Of a DNA stretch of 64,000 bases, positions 10,650 through 21,252 are shown piece by piece (the first letter of the stretch is position 1; each line of letters begins with the position of its first letter). The DNA lies in assembly GCA_039191605.1 (NCBI GenBank), contig JBCCXL010000006.1, positions 1 to 64,000 on the forward strand. The letters are read 5' to 3'. This DNA comes from JBCCXL01 sp039191605. GTDB lineage: Bacteria; Acidobacteriota; Thermoanaerobaculia; Multivoradales; JAHZIX01. The translations under genes were made by a program, and so were the position numbers. The notes beneath the pieces are model-generated. The model had not been told where the DNA came from, searched no databases, and saw nothing but the letters and a program-made list of their open reading frames with translations.

Positions 10650-11187
10650 GCGCCTATTATAAGCAAGTGAAGACGAGGTAGGCGGGGCGAAGCCGAAGGC
10701 TTCGCCCCGGGGAGGAGGGAGAAGGGGTGGGAGAGGAGGAAGGGTTCGAACGAAGAGATCCTCGGTTTCTTCGCTAGATGTAGATGTCGCCTACTCATCG
10801 CAGGATCGATGCCAGCTCGCCAGCGATCTTCCAGAGGCAGCAAACTTGCTGGCTTTCGCCCTCTTGGAACCACCATTTCTGCGCCAAAACGGGCCAAACG
10901 TCCCATTCTCCGGACGCTTCTGAGCTCATTGCGTCCGGTTCAGCGGACACAGATCTTTAGCAGTCGCCACAAAACCCAACCTGGAACCTCTCCGCAAATT
11001 GGAGCTACCGCGCTTCCTAGGGCGGCCAATCCGGGCAATTTTCCCTGTTTGGCCGCGAGCCCGCCTGATAGAGAAATCTGCTCGCATAAAAATTCGGCGC
11101 CCCAAAAACCTCGCGCCTCAGAAACCTGGCGACCCCAAAACCTCGCGGTCGTACGTCCTGCTCACTGAAGATCCATCCACCGACGAT
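10650..11187. other. Intergenic region pcnB / hydrolase-OsmC gene
   Basis: About 540 bases without a credible gene. It contains a perfect 11-bp stem (10684-10694 with 10698-10708) with a 3-base loop; no T-run follows on either strand, so it is not an obvious intrinsic terminator. Near 11090-11150 a loose repeat of CCAAAACCTCGCG-like units occurs. A plus-strand open frame here lacks a ribosome site and protein-like composition. Confidence 0.35.
10656..10661 (-). promoter_or_regulatory. Candidate -10 element of a leaderless pcnB transcript
   Basis: On the minus strand TATAAT is followed by six bases and then the pcnB GTG start, which would place the transcript 5' end at or next to the start codon. 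No good -35 hexamer is visible 16-18 bases upstream. Confidence 0.4.
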
Positions 11188-12483
11188 TCAGCCGGCCCCC
11201 GCCTGCTCTGGATCCCCCTCCCGTAGGGTGGTGTAGATCTTGGTTTCGGTGGTCAGGCTCTTGTGCACCGGGCAGCGGTCCGCGATCTCCACCAGCCGGG
11301 CCCGCTGCGCGTCGTCCAGATCGCCACCGAGGAAGAGCTCGCGATCGATGCGGTCGACAAATTTGTCCTCGCTGACGCAATCCTCGCAATCCTTGCGGTG
11401 GATTCGCTGATGCCTCAGCCTCAGGCTGGCGGATTCCAGAGGCCACCCCTTGCGCAGAGCATACATCCGCAGGGTCATCACGGTGCAGGCTCCCAGCGAG
11501 GCGAGGAGCAGCTCGTAGGGATTAGGGCCGGTGTTGGTGCCGCCGGACACCGACTCCGGCTCATCTGCCCGCAGCGGGTGATCCGGAGTGCGGATATCCG
11601 TCGCATAGCCCTCGGGGCCGATGGCTACCAATACCTCTCCGTGCTCGATGGCCGGAACCTCAGCCGACACCGTCTCGTCGGCCGCGGTGGAAGAGGACTC
11701 GGCCGCCGGCAGGTAGCGATCTGCCCACGCCGCGATCACCGAGGCGGCGTAGCGGGCGTCCCGCTCCCGGGTGAGCAGATGATCCGCGTCATCCAGCGAG
11801 ACGTAGCTCTTGGGGTGACGAGCTGCCTCATAGATGCGCCGCGCGTGATCCACTTCGACGGTCTCGTCCACCGGCGAATGAAGGATCAACAGAGCCTTGT
11901 TGAGCTTCGCCAGGCGGGGGCCAACGTGGTCCGCCTCCAGATCCTCCAGCAGCTGCCGCTTGATGCGGAAAGGGCGCCCCGCCAGCCGGATGGTGGTCTC
12001 CTCCCCACCCTCCTCGAGATTCGCCGCCGCCGGGCCCAGCAGGCCGTGGCGCAGGTGCTCGGTATCGCTGGGAGCACCGATGGTGACCACCGCCTGGGCT
12101 TCCGGCATCCGATGGGCCGCCGCCAGCACCGCCGCACCGCCGAGACTGTGGCCGACGATCAGGGTCGGCGCCTGATGCTCGCTGCGCAGGTAGTCCGCTG
12201 CCGCCACCAGGTCCTCGAGATTGGAGGAGAAATTGGTATCGGCGAAGTCCCCCTCGCTCTCTCCTAGGCCGGTGAAGTCGAAGCGCAGCACCGCCAGGCC
12301 CTGCTCCACAAGGGCGCGGTTGATCCACCGCACCGCCTTGAGATCCTTCGAGCAGGTGAAGCAATGGGCGAAGAGGGCCCACGCCCTAGGCTCCCCCGGC
12401 GGGCGATCGATCCGCCCCACCAGCTGGGTGCCGTGGGCGCTGGGGAAGTGAACTCGAATGGACTTGCGAGAGGTGGAAGCCAT
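11188..12483 (-). CDS. Alpha/beta-hydrolase-OsmC fusion protein
   Basis: A 431-residue two-domain protein. Residues 1-255 form an alpha/beta hydrolase (FDFTGLGESEGDF, then GHSLGG with nucleophile Ser113, and the catalytic HLLTRERDA region). Residues from about 275 form an OsmC/Ohr domain, with NPYELLLASLGACTVMTLRMYA and DRCPVHKSL supplying the two peroxidatic cysteines. This bifunctional arrangement is a recognised family; OsmC proteins reduce organic hydroperoxides, while the hydrolase substrate is unknown. An AGGAGG ribosome site lies five bases upstream, inside a 12-base palindrome (12489-12500) that could fold over it. Stand-alone, minus strand. Confidence 0.9.
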   Translation of the reverse strand: MASTSRKSIRVHFPSAHGTQLVGRIDRPPGEPRAWALFAHCFTCSKDLKAVRWINRALVEQGLAVLRFDFTGLGESEGDFADTNFSSNLEDLVAAADYLRSEHQAPTLIVGHSLGGAAVLAAAHRMPEAQAVVTIGAPSDTEHLRHGLLGPAAANLEEGGEETTIRLAGRPFRIKRQLLEDLEADHVGPRLAKLNKALLILHSPVDETVEVDHARRIYEAARHPKSYVSLDDADHLLTRERDARYAASVIAAWADRYLPAAESSSTAADETVSAEVPAIEHGEVLVAIGPEGYATDIRTPDHPLRADEPESVSGGTNTGPNPYELLLASLGACTVMTLRMYALRKGWPLESASLRLRHQRIHRKDCEDCVSEDKFVDRIDRELFLGGDLDDAQRARLVEIADRCPVHKSLTTETKIYTTLREGDPEQAGAG

Positions 12484-12836
12484 GAAGTCCTCCTAGGAGG
12501 TGAGTGTTGCCGCCTCGGGAGGTCGAGGGGCGAGAGGCTCGGGAGCCGAGCCTTGAAAAGCGAGAACGGGGGAGCCGGGAAGCGGGAGCTGAGAGGCGGG
12601 CGCGGTGAGCCGTAGGGCCCCGCCCAAGAGGCTGTGCCTAGACCGGGCCAACGAGCACGGCAGAGGATCATTACCGCGGCCGAAGCCTCGGCGAAAGACC
12701 TGCGCTCACACGCCGAGGGGCCGTCATCTGCAGCCCGTGCTTCGAACTCTACGCATCACCGACGATGGTAGATTGTAGCTTCGCCCTTCCCCCTCATTTC
12801 CTGATCCCGACCTCAGCCTGCGGAGATGCCCAGCCC
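12484..12836. other. Divergent intergenic region hydrolase-OsmC / pgi
   Basis: About 350 bases, purine-rich near the left gene with several GGAG-like runs. No RNA gene, clear promoter or operator was recognised apart from the ribosome-site palindrome at 12489-12500. Confidence 0.35.
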
Positions 12837-14477
12837 ATGAGCGATGCCGACCTCCTCTTTCCGGGCCAGCTGGCCACCACCTGGGCCGACTGCCTCGATC
12901 GCCTGCGCCGCGATGAAGTTGCGGTACGGCTGGCGCGCAAGGATCACACCCTATGGAGAGAGGATCCGACGGAGATCTCCAACCGGCTGGACTGGCTCGA
13001 TGCCCCGGAGATGCTGCGGCCTCGCCTGGGGGAGATCGAGGGCGTGGTGGAGAGCGTGCGGCGGGACGGCTACGACAGCGCCGTGGTGGTGGGCATGGGA
13101 GGCTCTAGCCTCGGCGCTGAGGCGCTGCGGGCGGGTTTCGCCCCGGCTCAGCTCCAGGGGCTGACCCTGCACGTGCTCGACAGCACGGTGCCCTCGTGGA
13201 TTCGCCAGGTGCGCGCCGCCATCGACCCCGCCCGCACCCTCTTTTTGATCGCCAGCAAGAGCGGCACCACCCTGGAGGTCACCAGCCTCTTCGACTACTT
13301 CTGGGGCGAGGTGGAGCAAGCCACCGGGGGCGTCGCCACCGGGGAGCGCTTCGTCGCCATCACCGACCCCGGCACCGCCCTCGGCGAGCGCGCCCGGGAG
13401 CTCGGCTTTCGCCACGTCTTCGAGAACCCGCCCAACGTCGGCGGTCGCTATAGCGTGCTCACCTTCTTCGGGCTGGTGGCCGCCGGCCTCCTCGGCATCG
13501 ATGTCGGCCGCCTGCTGGAGCGCGCCGACACCCTCGCCGCCGCCTGTCGGCGGGAAGATCCCCGCGCCAACCCCGGCCTTGCCCTCGGCGCCCTGCTCGG
13601 GGCGGCGGCCCTCAGCGGTCGCTACAAGCTCGCCCTGCCGGCCACCGAAAGCCTGGTGACCTTCGGGCTGTGGGCGGAGCAGCTCATCGCCGAGAGCACC
13701 GGCAAGGAAGGCAAGGGCATCCTGCCCATCGCGGCGGAGCCCTGGGGACAGCCGGAACACTACGGCGACGACCGCATCTTCGCCGGCCTTGCCCTCGCCC
13801 AGGACGACGACGGGCCGCTCCATCATCATCTCCACTCCCTGCGAGAGAGCAGCTTCCCCGTCGCCTCCTTCCACCTCGCCGACCCCTACGATCTCGGCGC
13901 TGAGCTCTATCGCTGGGAGGTGGCCACCGCCGTCGCCGGACACCTGCTAGGCATTCAGCCCTTCGATCAGCCGGACGTCCAGGACGCCAAGACCCGCGCC
14001 AAGGCGGCGATGGAGGACTTTCAGCAGCGCGGCTCCCTGCCGACGCCGGAAACCCACTCCATCGACGATCTGCAGACGCGACTGGGCAGCGATCCCGCCC
14101 CCAGCTACCTCGCGCTGATGGCCTACCGTGCGCCGGACGCCGCCTTCGAAGCCGCCGTCGGCCGCCTGCGCACCGTCCTGCTGCTGCACCGCAACCTCGC
14201 CACCACCTTCGGCTACGCCCCCCGACTGCTGCACTCCACCGGCCAGCTCCACAAGGGCGGCCCCGCCGGCGGCCTCTTCGTCCAGCTGGTCTCTTCCGCC
14301 GAGGCGCCCCTCGACATCCCCGGCCGACCCTACGACTTCAGCACCGTCTTCGCCACCCAGGCCTTGGGCGACGCCGAGGCCCTGCGGGCCCAGGACCGAG
14401 ACGTCCTGCGCCTCGACCTCGGCACCGACGCCGCCCACCAGCTCACCGCGCTGGCGGCGGCCATCGAGAAAGCGTAG
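12837..14477 (+). CDS. pgi: Glucose-6-phosphate isomerase
   Basis: A 546-residue sugar-isomerase (SIS) protein converting glucose-6-phosphate to fructose-6-phosphate. Visible motifs are VVGMGGSSLGAEAL, LFLIASKSGTTLEV (phosphate-binding loop), NPPNVGGRYSVLTFFGL, and the catalytic-site regions ESTGKEGKGILP and HSTGQLHKGGPAGG. The sequence type is the one usually seen as the C-terminal half of transaldolase-isomerase fusions, here without the transaldolase part. I prefer the ATG at 12837 (GGAGA upstream) to an ATG 24 residues earlier. The last codons, from 14405, are duplicated at 16329-16401, beyond the downstream two-gene cassette, and the copy attached to this gene ends ...AAIEKA while the orphan copy ends ...AAIEGR. 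Confidence 0.9.
   Translation: MSDADLLFPGQLATTWADCLDRLRRDEVAVRLARKDHTLWREDPTEISNRLDWLDAPEMLRPRLGEIEGVVESVRRDGYDSAVVVGMGGSSLGAEALRAGFAPAQLQGLTLHVLDSTVPSWIRQVRAAIDPARTLFLIASKSGTTLEVTSLFDYFWGEVEQATGGVATGERFVAITDPGTALGERARELGFRHVFENPPNVGGRYSVLTFFGLVAAGLLGIDVGRLLERADTLAAACRREDPRANPGLALGALLGAAALSGRYKLALPATESLVTFGLWAEQLIAESTGKEGKGILPIAAEPWGQPEHYGDDRIFAGLALAQDDDGPLHHHLHSLRESSFPVASFHLADPYDLGAELYRWEVATAVAGHLLGIQPFDQPDVQDAKTRAKAAMEDFQQRGSLPTPETHSIDDLQTRLGSDPAPSYLALMAYRAPDAAFEAAVGRLRTVLLLHRNLATTFGYAPRLLHSTGQLHKGGPAGGLFVQLVSSAEAPLDIPGRPYDFSTVFATQALGDAEALRAQDRDVLRLDLGTDAAHQLTALAAAIEKA
14405..14468 (+). repeat. Direct repeat, left copy (pgi 3' end)
   Basis: Matches 16329-16392 at 62 of 64 bases, with the final 52 bases (14417-14468) identical. 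The copies lie exactly 1924 bases apart and bracket the ATPase/TOPRIM-like cassette. Here the repeat is in frame as the last codons of pgi. Confidence 0.95.
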
Positions 14478-14497
14478 GCTGTAACGAAGGAGCTGAC

Positions 14498-15673
14498 ATG
14501 TACATCAGTCGCATGAAACTGAACAACTGGAAGAACTTCCGCGAAGCCGAGGCCAAGCTCAGGAAAAGATTCTTTGTAATCGGACCCAATGCATCCGGAA
14601 AGTCTAACTTTCTTGACGCTCTTCAATTTCTCCGAGACTTGGCAGCCCATGGGCTTTCAGATGCTGTCGGTAAGAGAGGTGGAGTCTCTGTAATTCGCTG
14701 CCTGGCCGCTCGCGGAAAAAATAGCGACATTGGTCTTGAAGTCGAAGTCAGCTCGCATCAGGGAGAGGCAGCTTGGCTCTACCAGGTCATCTTCAGCCAA
14801 ACCTCTGCAAAGATTCCCCGGGTTAAGCGAGAGCTTGTCAAGAACCTAATAACTGGTGAACTGCTCTTAGAGCGTCCAACCCAGGAAGACACTCAGGATG
14901 AGATCCGCTTAACTCAGACTTCGCTCGAGCAGATCATCGCGAACAGTAATTTTAGAGAGCTAGCCAATTTCTTTAAGTCAATTGAGTATCAACACATAGT
15001 TCCGCAAGTAATCCGCGACCCTCAAGGCTTCAGTGCAGTGCCAGCAAGTAATGACCCCTACGGCAGGGATTTCTTGCTCTCGGTCTGGGATGAGAACAAG
15101 AAGACGCGTGACGCTTGGCTGAAACGGATTGCGAACATCCTCCGTTCAGCGGTGCCACAACTCGAAGGTATCGAGGTCGAACAAGACTCGCGCGGCACTC
15201 CGCATCTCATTGGTCGCTTCACTCATTGGCGCCCCAATGCGGCTCGACACGACGAAAGCCAGTTCTCCGATGGCACTCTCCGCCTCTTCGGTCTGCTGTG
15301 GTCTTTTTTTTCTGGACGTGGACCGTTACTCATCGAAGAGCCTGAGCTCTCACTGCATCCTGAAGTAGTTCGGGTCCTTCCCCAACTCTTCCATCGACTG
15401 CAACAAGAGATCCAAAAGATGCGGAAAGAGAACTTGGACGAGCAGCGTCAGCTCATTATCAGCACTCATTCACGAGAGATCCTTGAAGACAAAGGAATTG
15501 CAGCAGAGGAGGTTGTCCACCTCGTTCCCGACCAAGAGGGCTCGAAGCTCCTGGGGCCAGAAGTAAGAGACCGTGAGTTGATCCAGGCGGGGCTCAGTGC
15601 AGCTGAGGTCTTTCTCCCAAAAACTCGCCCATCAAAGCTAGACCCCGGTCAGCTAAGCCTTCTGTTCAACTGA
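14498..15673 (+). CDS. AAA/ABC-type ATPase of OLD-like or abortive-infection family
   Basis: A 391-residue ATPase of the AAA_15/AAA_21 (RecF/SMC-like head) group. It starts with the typical MYISRMKLNNWKNF strand, then Walker A GPNASGKS (29-36), an ABC-like signature FSDGTLRLFGLLW (256-268), Walker B PLLIEEPELSLHP (276-288) and the H-loop ISTHSREIL (His324). Unlike OLD nucleases there is no C-terminal TOPRIM domain; that role may be taken by the next gene, which starts one base after this stop. AAGGAG lies five bases upstream of the ATG. Such ATPases act with partner effectors in phage-defence modules such as PARIS (AriA) or AbiL. Lower GC than the neighbours points to transfer. Confidence 0.85.
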   Translation: MYISRMKLNNWKNFREAEAKLRKRFFVIGPNASGKSNFLDALQFLRDLAAHGLSDAVGKRGGVSVIRCLAARGKNSDIGLEVEVSSHQGEAAWLYQVIFSQTSAKIPRVKRELVKNLITGELLLERPTQEDTQDEIRLTQTSLEQIIANSNFRELANFFKSIEYQHIVPQVIRDPQGFSAVPASNDPYGRDFLLSVWDENKKTRDAWLKRIANILRSAVPQLEGIEVEQDSRGTPHLIGRFTHWRPNAARHDESQFSDGTLRLFGLLWSFFSGRGPLLIEEPELSLHPEVVRVLPQLFHRLQQEIQKMRKENLDEQRQLIISTHSREILEDKGIAAEEVVHLVPDQEGSKLLGPEVRDRELIQAGLSAAEVFLPKTRPSKLDPGQLSLLFN

Positions 15674-15674
15674 C

Positions 15675-16304
15675 ATGGGTGAAAGCGCTGCCGGTAATCT
15701 TCCCATCTACCTCTTGGTAGAGGGGAACCTCGACCGACTGGTTGCACAATGCCTACTCAAAGAAGTCGGGCTCGAATACGGCACCACCTACCCTCGCGGT
15801 GGATGGAATGCCCTAGAAAAGAAATTCACCTCTTTCAATAAGACAGCGCAAGGAATGCCGGTCCTTGCTCTCCTAGATTTCATGGAGCCGAAAAGCCTCT
15901 ACAACGCCCCCTGCCCCGGCGATCTCGTCGAGAAGCTTGTTCCGCTGCGACACCCCAACTTTTTGTTGAGAATCGTCGTACGCGAGATTGAAAGCTGGCT
16001 TCTCGCAGACCGAGAGCGTCTTTCTGACTTCTTATCAATTCAACCCAACCACATCCCCTCTGCTCCAGAACTTGAAAACGATCCCAAGCAGACGTTAGTG
16101 AAGCTAGCGAGTACGAGTCGACGGAAAGAGATCCGCACTGATTTAGTCCCACAAAAAGGCACAAGCGCGTCCCAGGGACCTGGCTATAACTCCAGAATGG
16201 CCGAATTCGTCATCAACCAATGGCGACCACGGGAAGCAGCGAAGCGCGCGCCAAGCCTCAGTCGTTGCCTCACCGCACTACGGCGTTGGAAGTTGGAGTC
16301 TTAG
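15675..16304 (+). CDS. DUF4276/RloB-like TOPRIM-type putative nuclease partner
   Basis: A 209-residue protein with an N-terminal strand and IYLLVEGNLDRL (Glu16), then ALLDFME (Asp68, Glu71), then VVREIESWLLADRE (Glu104, Glu106), the order and spacing of acidic residues seen in DUF4276/RloB-type TOPRIM-fold proteins found beside AAA_21 ATPases. TOPRIM folds use such acids to bind Mg for nucleic-acid cleavage; activity here is inferred. The C-terminus (GYNSRMAEFVINQW...) also resembles DUF4276. The ATG begins one base after the ATPase stop, so the two genes are one operon. Alternative: the DUF4435 TOPRIM effector type (AriB). Confidence 0.68.
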   Translation: MGESAAGNLPIYLLVEGNLDRLVAQCLLKEVGLEYGTTYPRGGWNALEKKFTSFNKTAQGMPVLALLDFMEPKSLYNAPCPGDLVEKLVPLRHPNFLLRIVVREIESWLLADRERLSDFLSIQPNHIPSAPELENDPKQTLVKLASTSRRKEIRTDLVPQKGTSASQGPGYNSRMAEFVINQWRPREAAKRAPSLSRCLTALRRWKLES

Positions 16305-16328
16305 TTTCCTCGCCCAAGTCAAGAAAAC

Positions 16329-16401
16329 CCTGCACCTCGCCCTCGGCACCGACGCCGCCCACCAGCTCACCGCGCTGGCGGCGGCCATCGAGGGGAGATG
16401 A
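16329..16401 (+). pseudogene. Orphan duplicate of the pgi 3' end
   Basis: Translates in one frame to ...LHLALGTDAAHQLTALA followed by AAIEGR and a TGA stop (16399-16401), the same tail as pgi except for the last residues. It has no gene body attached. It is either the original pgi terminus displaced by the cassette or a copy carried by it. The right direct repeat (16329-16392) lies within it. Confidence 0.85.
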
Positions 16402-16443
16402 GATCGACGCCCGTCGGAGCCTTCGAGCTCTTGAGCCTTCCCC

Positions 16444-19653
<3,210 letters not shown>

Positions 19654-19824
19654 AGCGCCGCGGAGTCTACCGGAGGGGCCCGCCGAGGGCGAGGGTCTGA
19701 AGGCAAGTCCTTCCTGAACACCCCGGACTCGATACCGCAGGCTGCAAGCCGGCCCGAGCCCAGAACCAAACTCCAGCGCCCAATCCCGGCAACGAATCCC
19801 GGCAACGAATCCCGACAACGAGTC

Positions 19825-21135
19825 TCAGCGAGACTTCATCGCGCTCTCCGCGGCGTCGCGAATCGGCTTCGGCGGATCTCCCGCCAGGCGCATCGGCACT
19901 AGGCGATTGAGCACACCGAACCAGAAGGGGGCTCCGAGGGACGCCGCCAGCGCGGTGATGAAGAAGCCGATGCCGTGATTGCGCAGCCAAAGTAGGACCA
20001 GGAAAAGGACATTCGGCTCGGAATCGCTGCCGTATCTCGCCTGGTACATGCCGGTGAGGCGCTCGGTGTCGTAGGGATGAAAATCGATCCCCATGCTCTG
20101 CAATCCGTCCATCAGCTTCGCCACCGCCTTCAGATCCTCCGCGGCAAAACTATTCGGAGCCTCACCAGCCGATGAGGAGCTGTCCGCTCCCTCCTGCTGC
20201 GATGAGGTAGCGTCCGAGGCATCTGCCTGCTCGGCAGTTGCTTCCTTGAGATCCTGCACCAGCCCCTGCGCCAACTCCTGGCCGAAACCGCTGCTCAAAG
20301 AGCTCCCTGCGGAATCGGTGAGCAGCTTTTGCAGCACCGGATCCTGGATGATCGAGTTGGCCGCCTCCAGGGTCTCGTGGCGCAGCTCCGCATTGCCCCA
20401 AAGCTCACTGGCAATCTTGATGGCGTCGGCCCCCAGCCCGCCGGCAACGCAAAAAGCAACGAGGAAGATCACCGCCTGAGTCCAGCGCCGATACCAGGCG
20501 GAGACGTCGCTCATGGACTCGTCGAACCAGGCGCCGATGTTGTGTCCCGCCTTGGTGAGGTCCTTGTTCGCCTGAGCGACCAAAATCTTGAGCGCCATGC
20601 GCACGCTCTCATTGGGCAGATGGGCAAAGAGGGCGATGAGCTCATCGTTGGATTGAGGGAAGTGCATCCCGGCGACGGTGGTGATGTGGCCGTCCGTCGG
20701 CCACTCCGACACCTCTTCATTCGCTCCCTGACCGCCCTGCGAATCGCTCTTCGCCGCCTTCTCCCGGGCCTCCTTGAAGGCCGCAACCTTCGCCTCGTTC
20801 TCTTTTTTGACCTGCTTCCGCCGATGGCGCACCGCCTCGTCTACCACCGAGAGAAAGAAGAGATTGGGAGAGATGTAGGACGGCAGCTTGGGCCGAATCT
20901 TAAACTTCGCCAGCAGCTTCTCCCAAGGCCCGAGGCGAGTGCGCGCCTGGACTAGATGACTGTTGGCCATCCCGTCCGCCATCTCTTGACCGACCAAATC
21001 CCGCATCGCCGCCCACAGCATGCGGGCGCGCATATTGATGAAGTTGGAGATCACCTCGGTGATCGCAGAGCACAGCGCGGCGATGGAGACGAAGATCACC
21101 GCCATTCCGATCACGGTTTCGATCAGGCTGACCAC
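19825..21135 (-). CDS. Membrane protein of unknown function in a PspA/AAA cluster
   Basis: A 436-residue protein not matching a family I can name. An N-terminal membrane helix (about 5-27) is followed by a cytosolic, charged region with a Lys/Glu-rich helix (about 108-130). A second membrane segment (about 215-236) precedes an Asp/Ser/Gln-rich low-complexity stretch (about 300-330), and C-terminal hydrophobic segments (about 375-413) follow. Start is GTG with GGAGGAGG closely upstream. It is the last of four minus-strand genes (PspA-like, coiled-coil membrane protein, AAA ATPase, this one), 117 bases after the ATPase, suggesting it is the membrane component of that module. Confidence 0.7.
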   Translation of the reverse strand: MVSLIETVIGMAVIFVSIAALCSAITEVISNFINMRARMLWAAMRDLVGQEMADGMANSHLVQARTRLGPWEKLLAKFKIRPKLPSYISPNLFFLSVVDEAVRHRRKQVKKENEAKVAAFKEAREKAAKSDSQGGQGANEEVSEWPTDGHITTVAGMHFPQSNDELIALFAHLPNESVRMALKILVAQANKDLTKAGHNIGAWFDESMSDVSAWYRRWTQAVIFLVAFCVAGGLGADAIKIASELWGNAELRHETLEAANSIIQDPVLQKLLTDSAGSSLSSGFGQELAQGLVQDLKEATAEQADASDATSSQQEGADSSSSAGEAPNSFAAEDLKAVAKLMDGLQSMGIDFHPYDTERLTGMYQARYGSDSEPNVLFLVLLWLRNHGIGFFITALAASLGAPFWFGVLNRLVPMRLAGDPPKPIRDAAESAMKSR

Positions 21136-21252
21136 TGGGCCTCCTCCAATCGCGAAAGAATCGCGACGTGCTGTCTCTCGGCGGGACGCCTCTCAGCTAG
21201 CTGCTTCTCAGCAGGTTGGCGTGAGGCTCGGGATTGCGATGAGCTAGGAGCC

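Larger units (their letters stand above)
14469..16392 (+). mobile_element. 1.9-kb inserted cassette with duplicated pgi tail
   Basis: The segment between the two direct repeats carries two co-oriented genes and no integrase or transposase. Hand counts of two 60-base lines inside give about 47% and 53% GC, against about 73% for a pgi line, indicating foreign origin. Because each copy of the repeat ends in its own in-frame stop, pgi remains intact after the insertion, the pattern known for elements that integrate at gene 3' ends and bring a replacement tail. The mechanism is not visible. Confidence 0.7.

Noticed and set aside
10809..11168. 119-codon frame in the pcnB upstream gap
   Set aside because: Low-complexity Arg/Pro/Ser composition, no ribosome site, no homology pattern.
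19654..19818. N-terminal extension of carB by 55 residues
   Set aside because: Family sequence starts at the ATG at 19653; the extension has no similarity and crowds the next gene.
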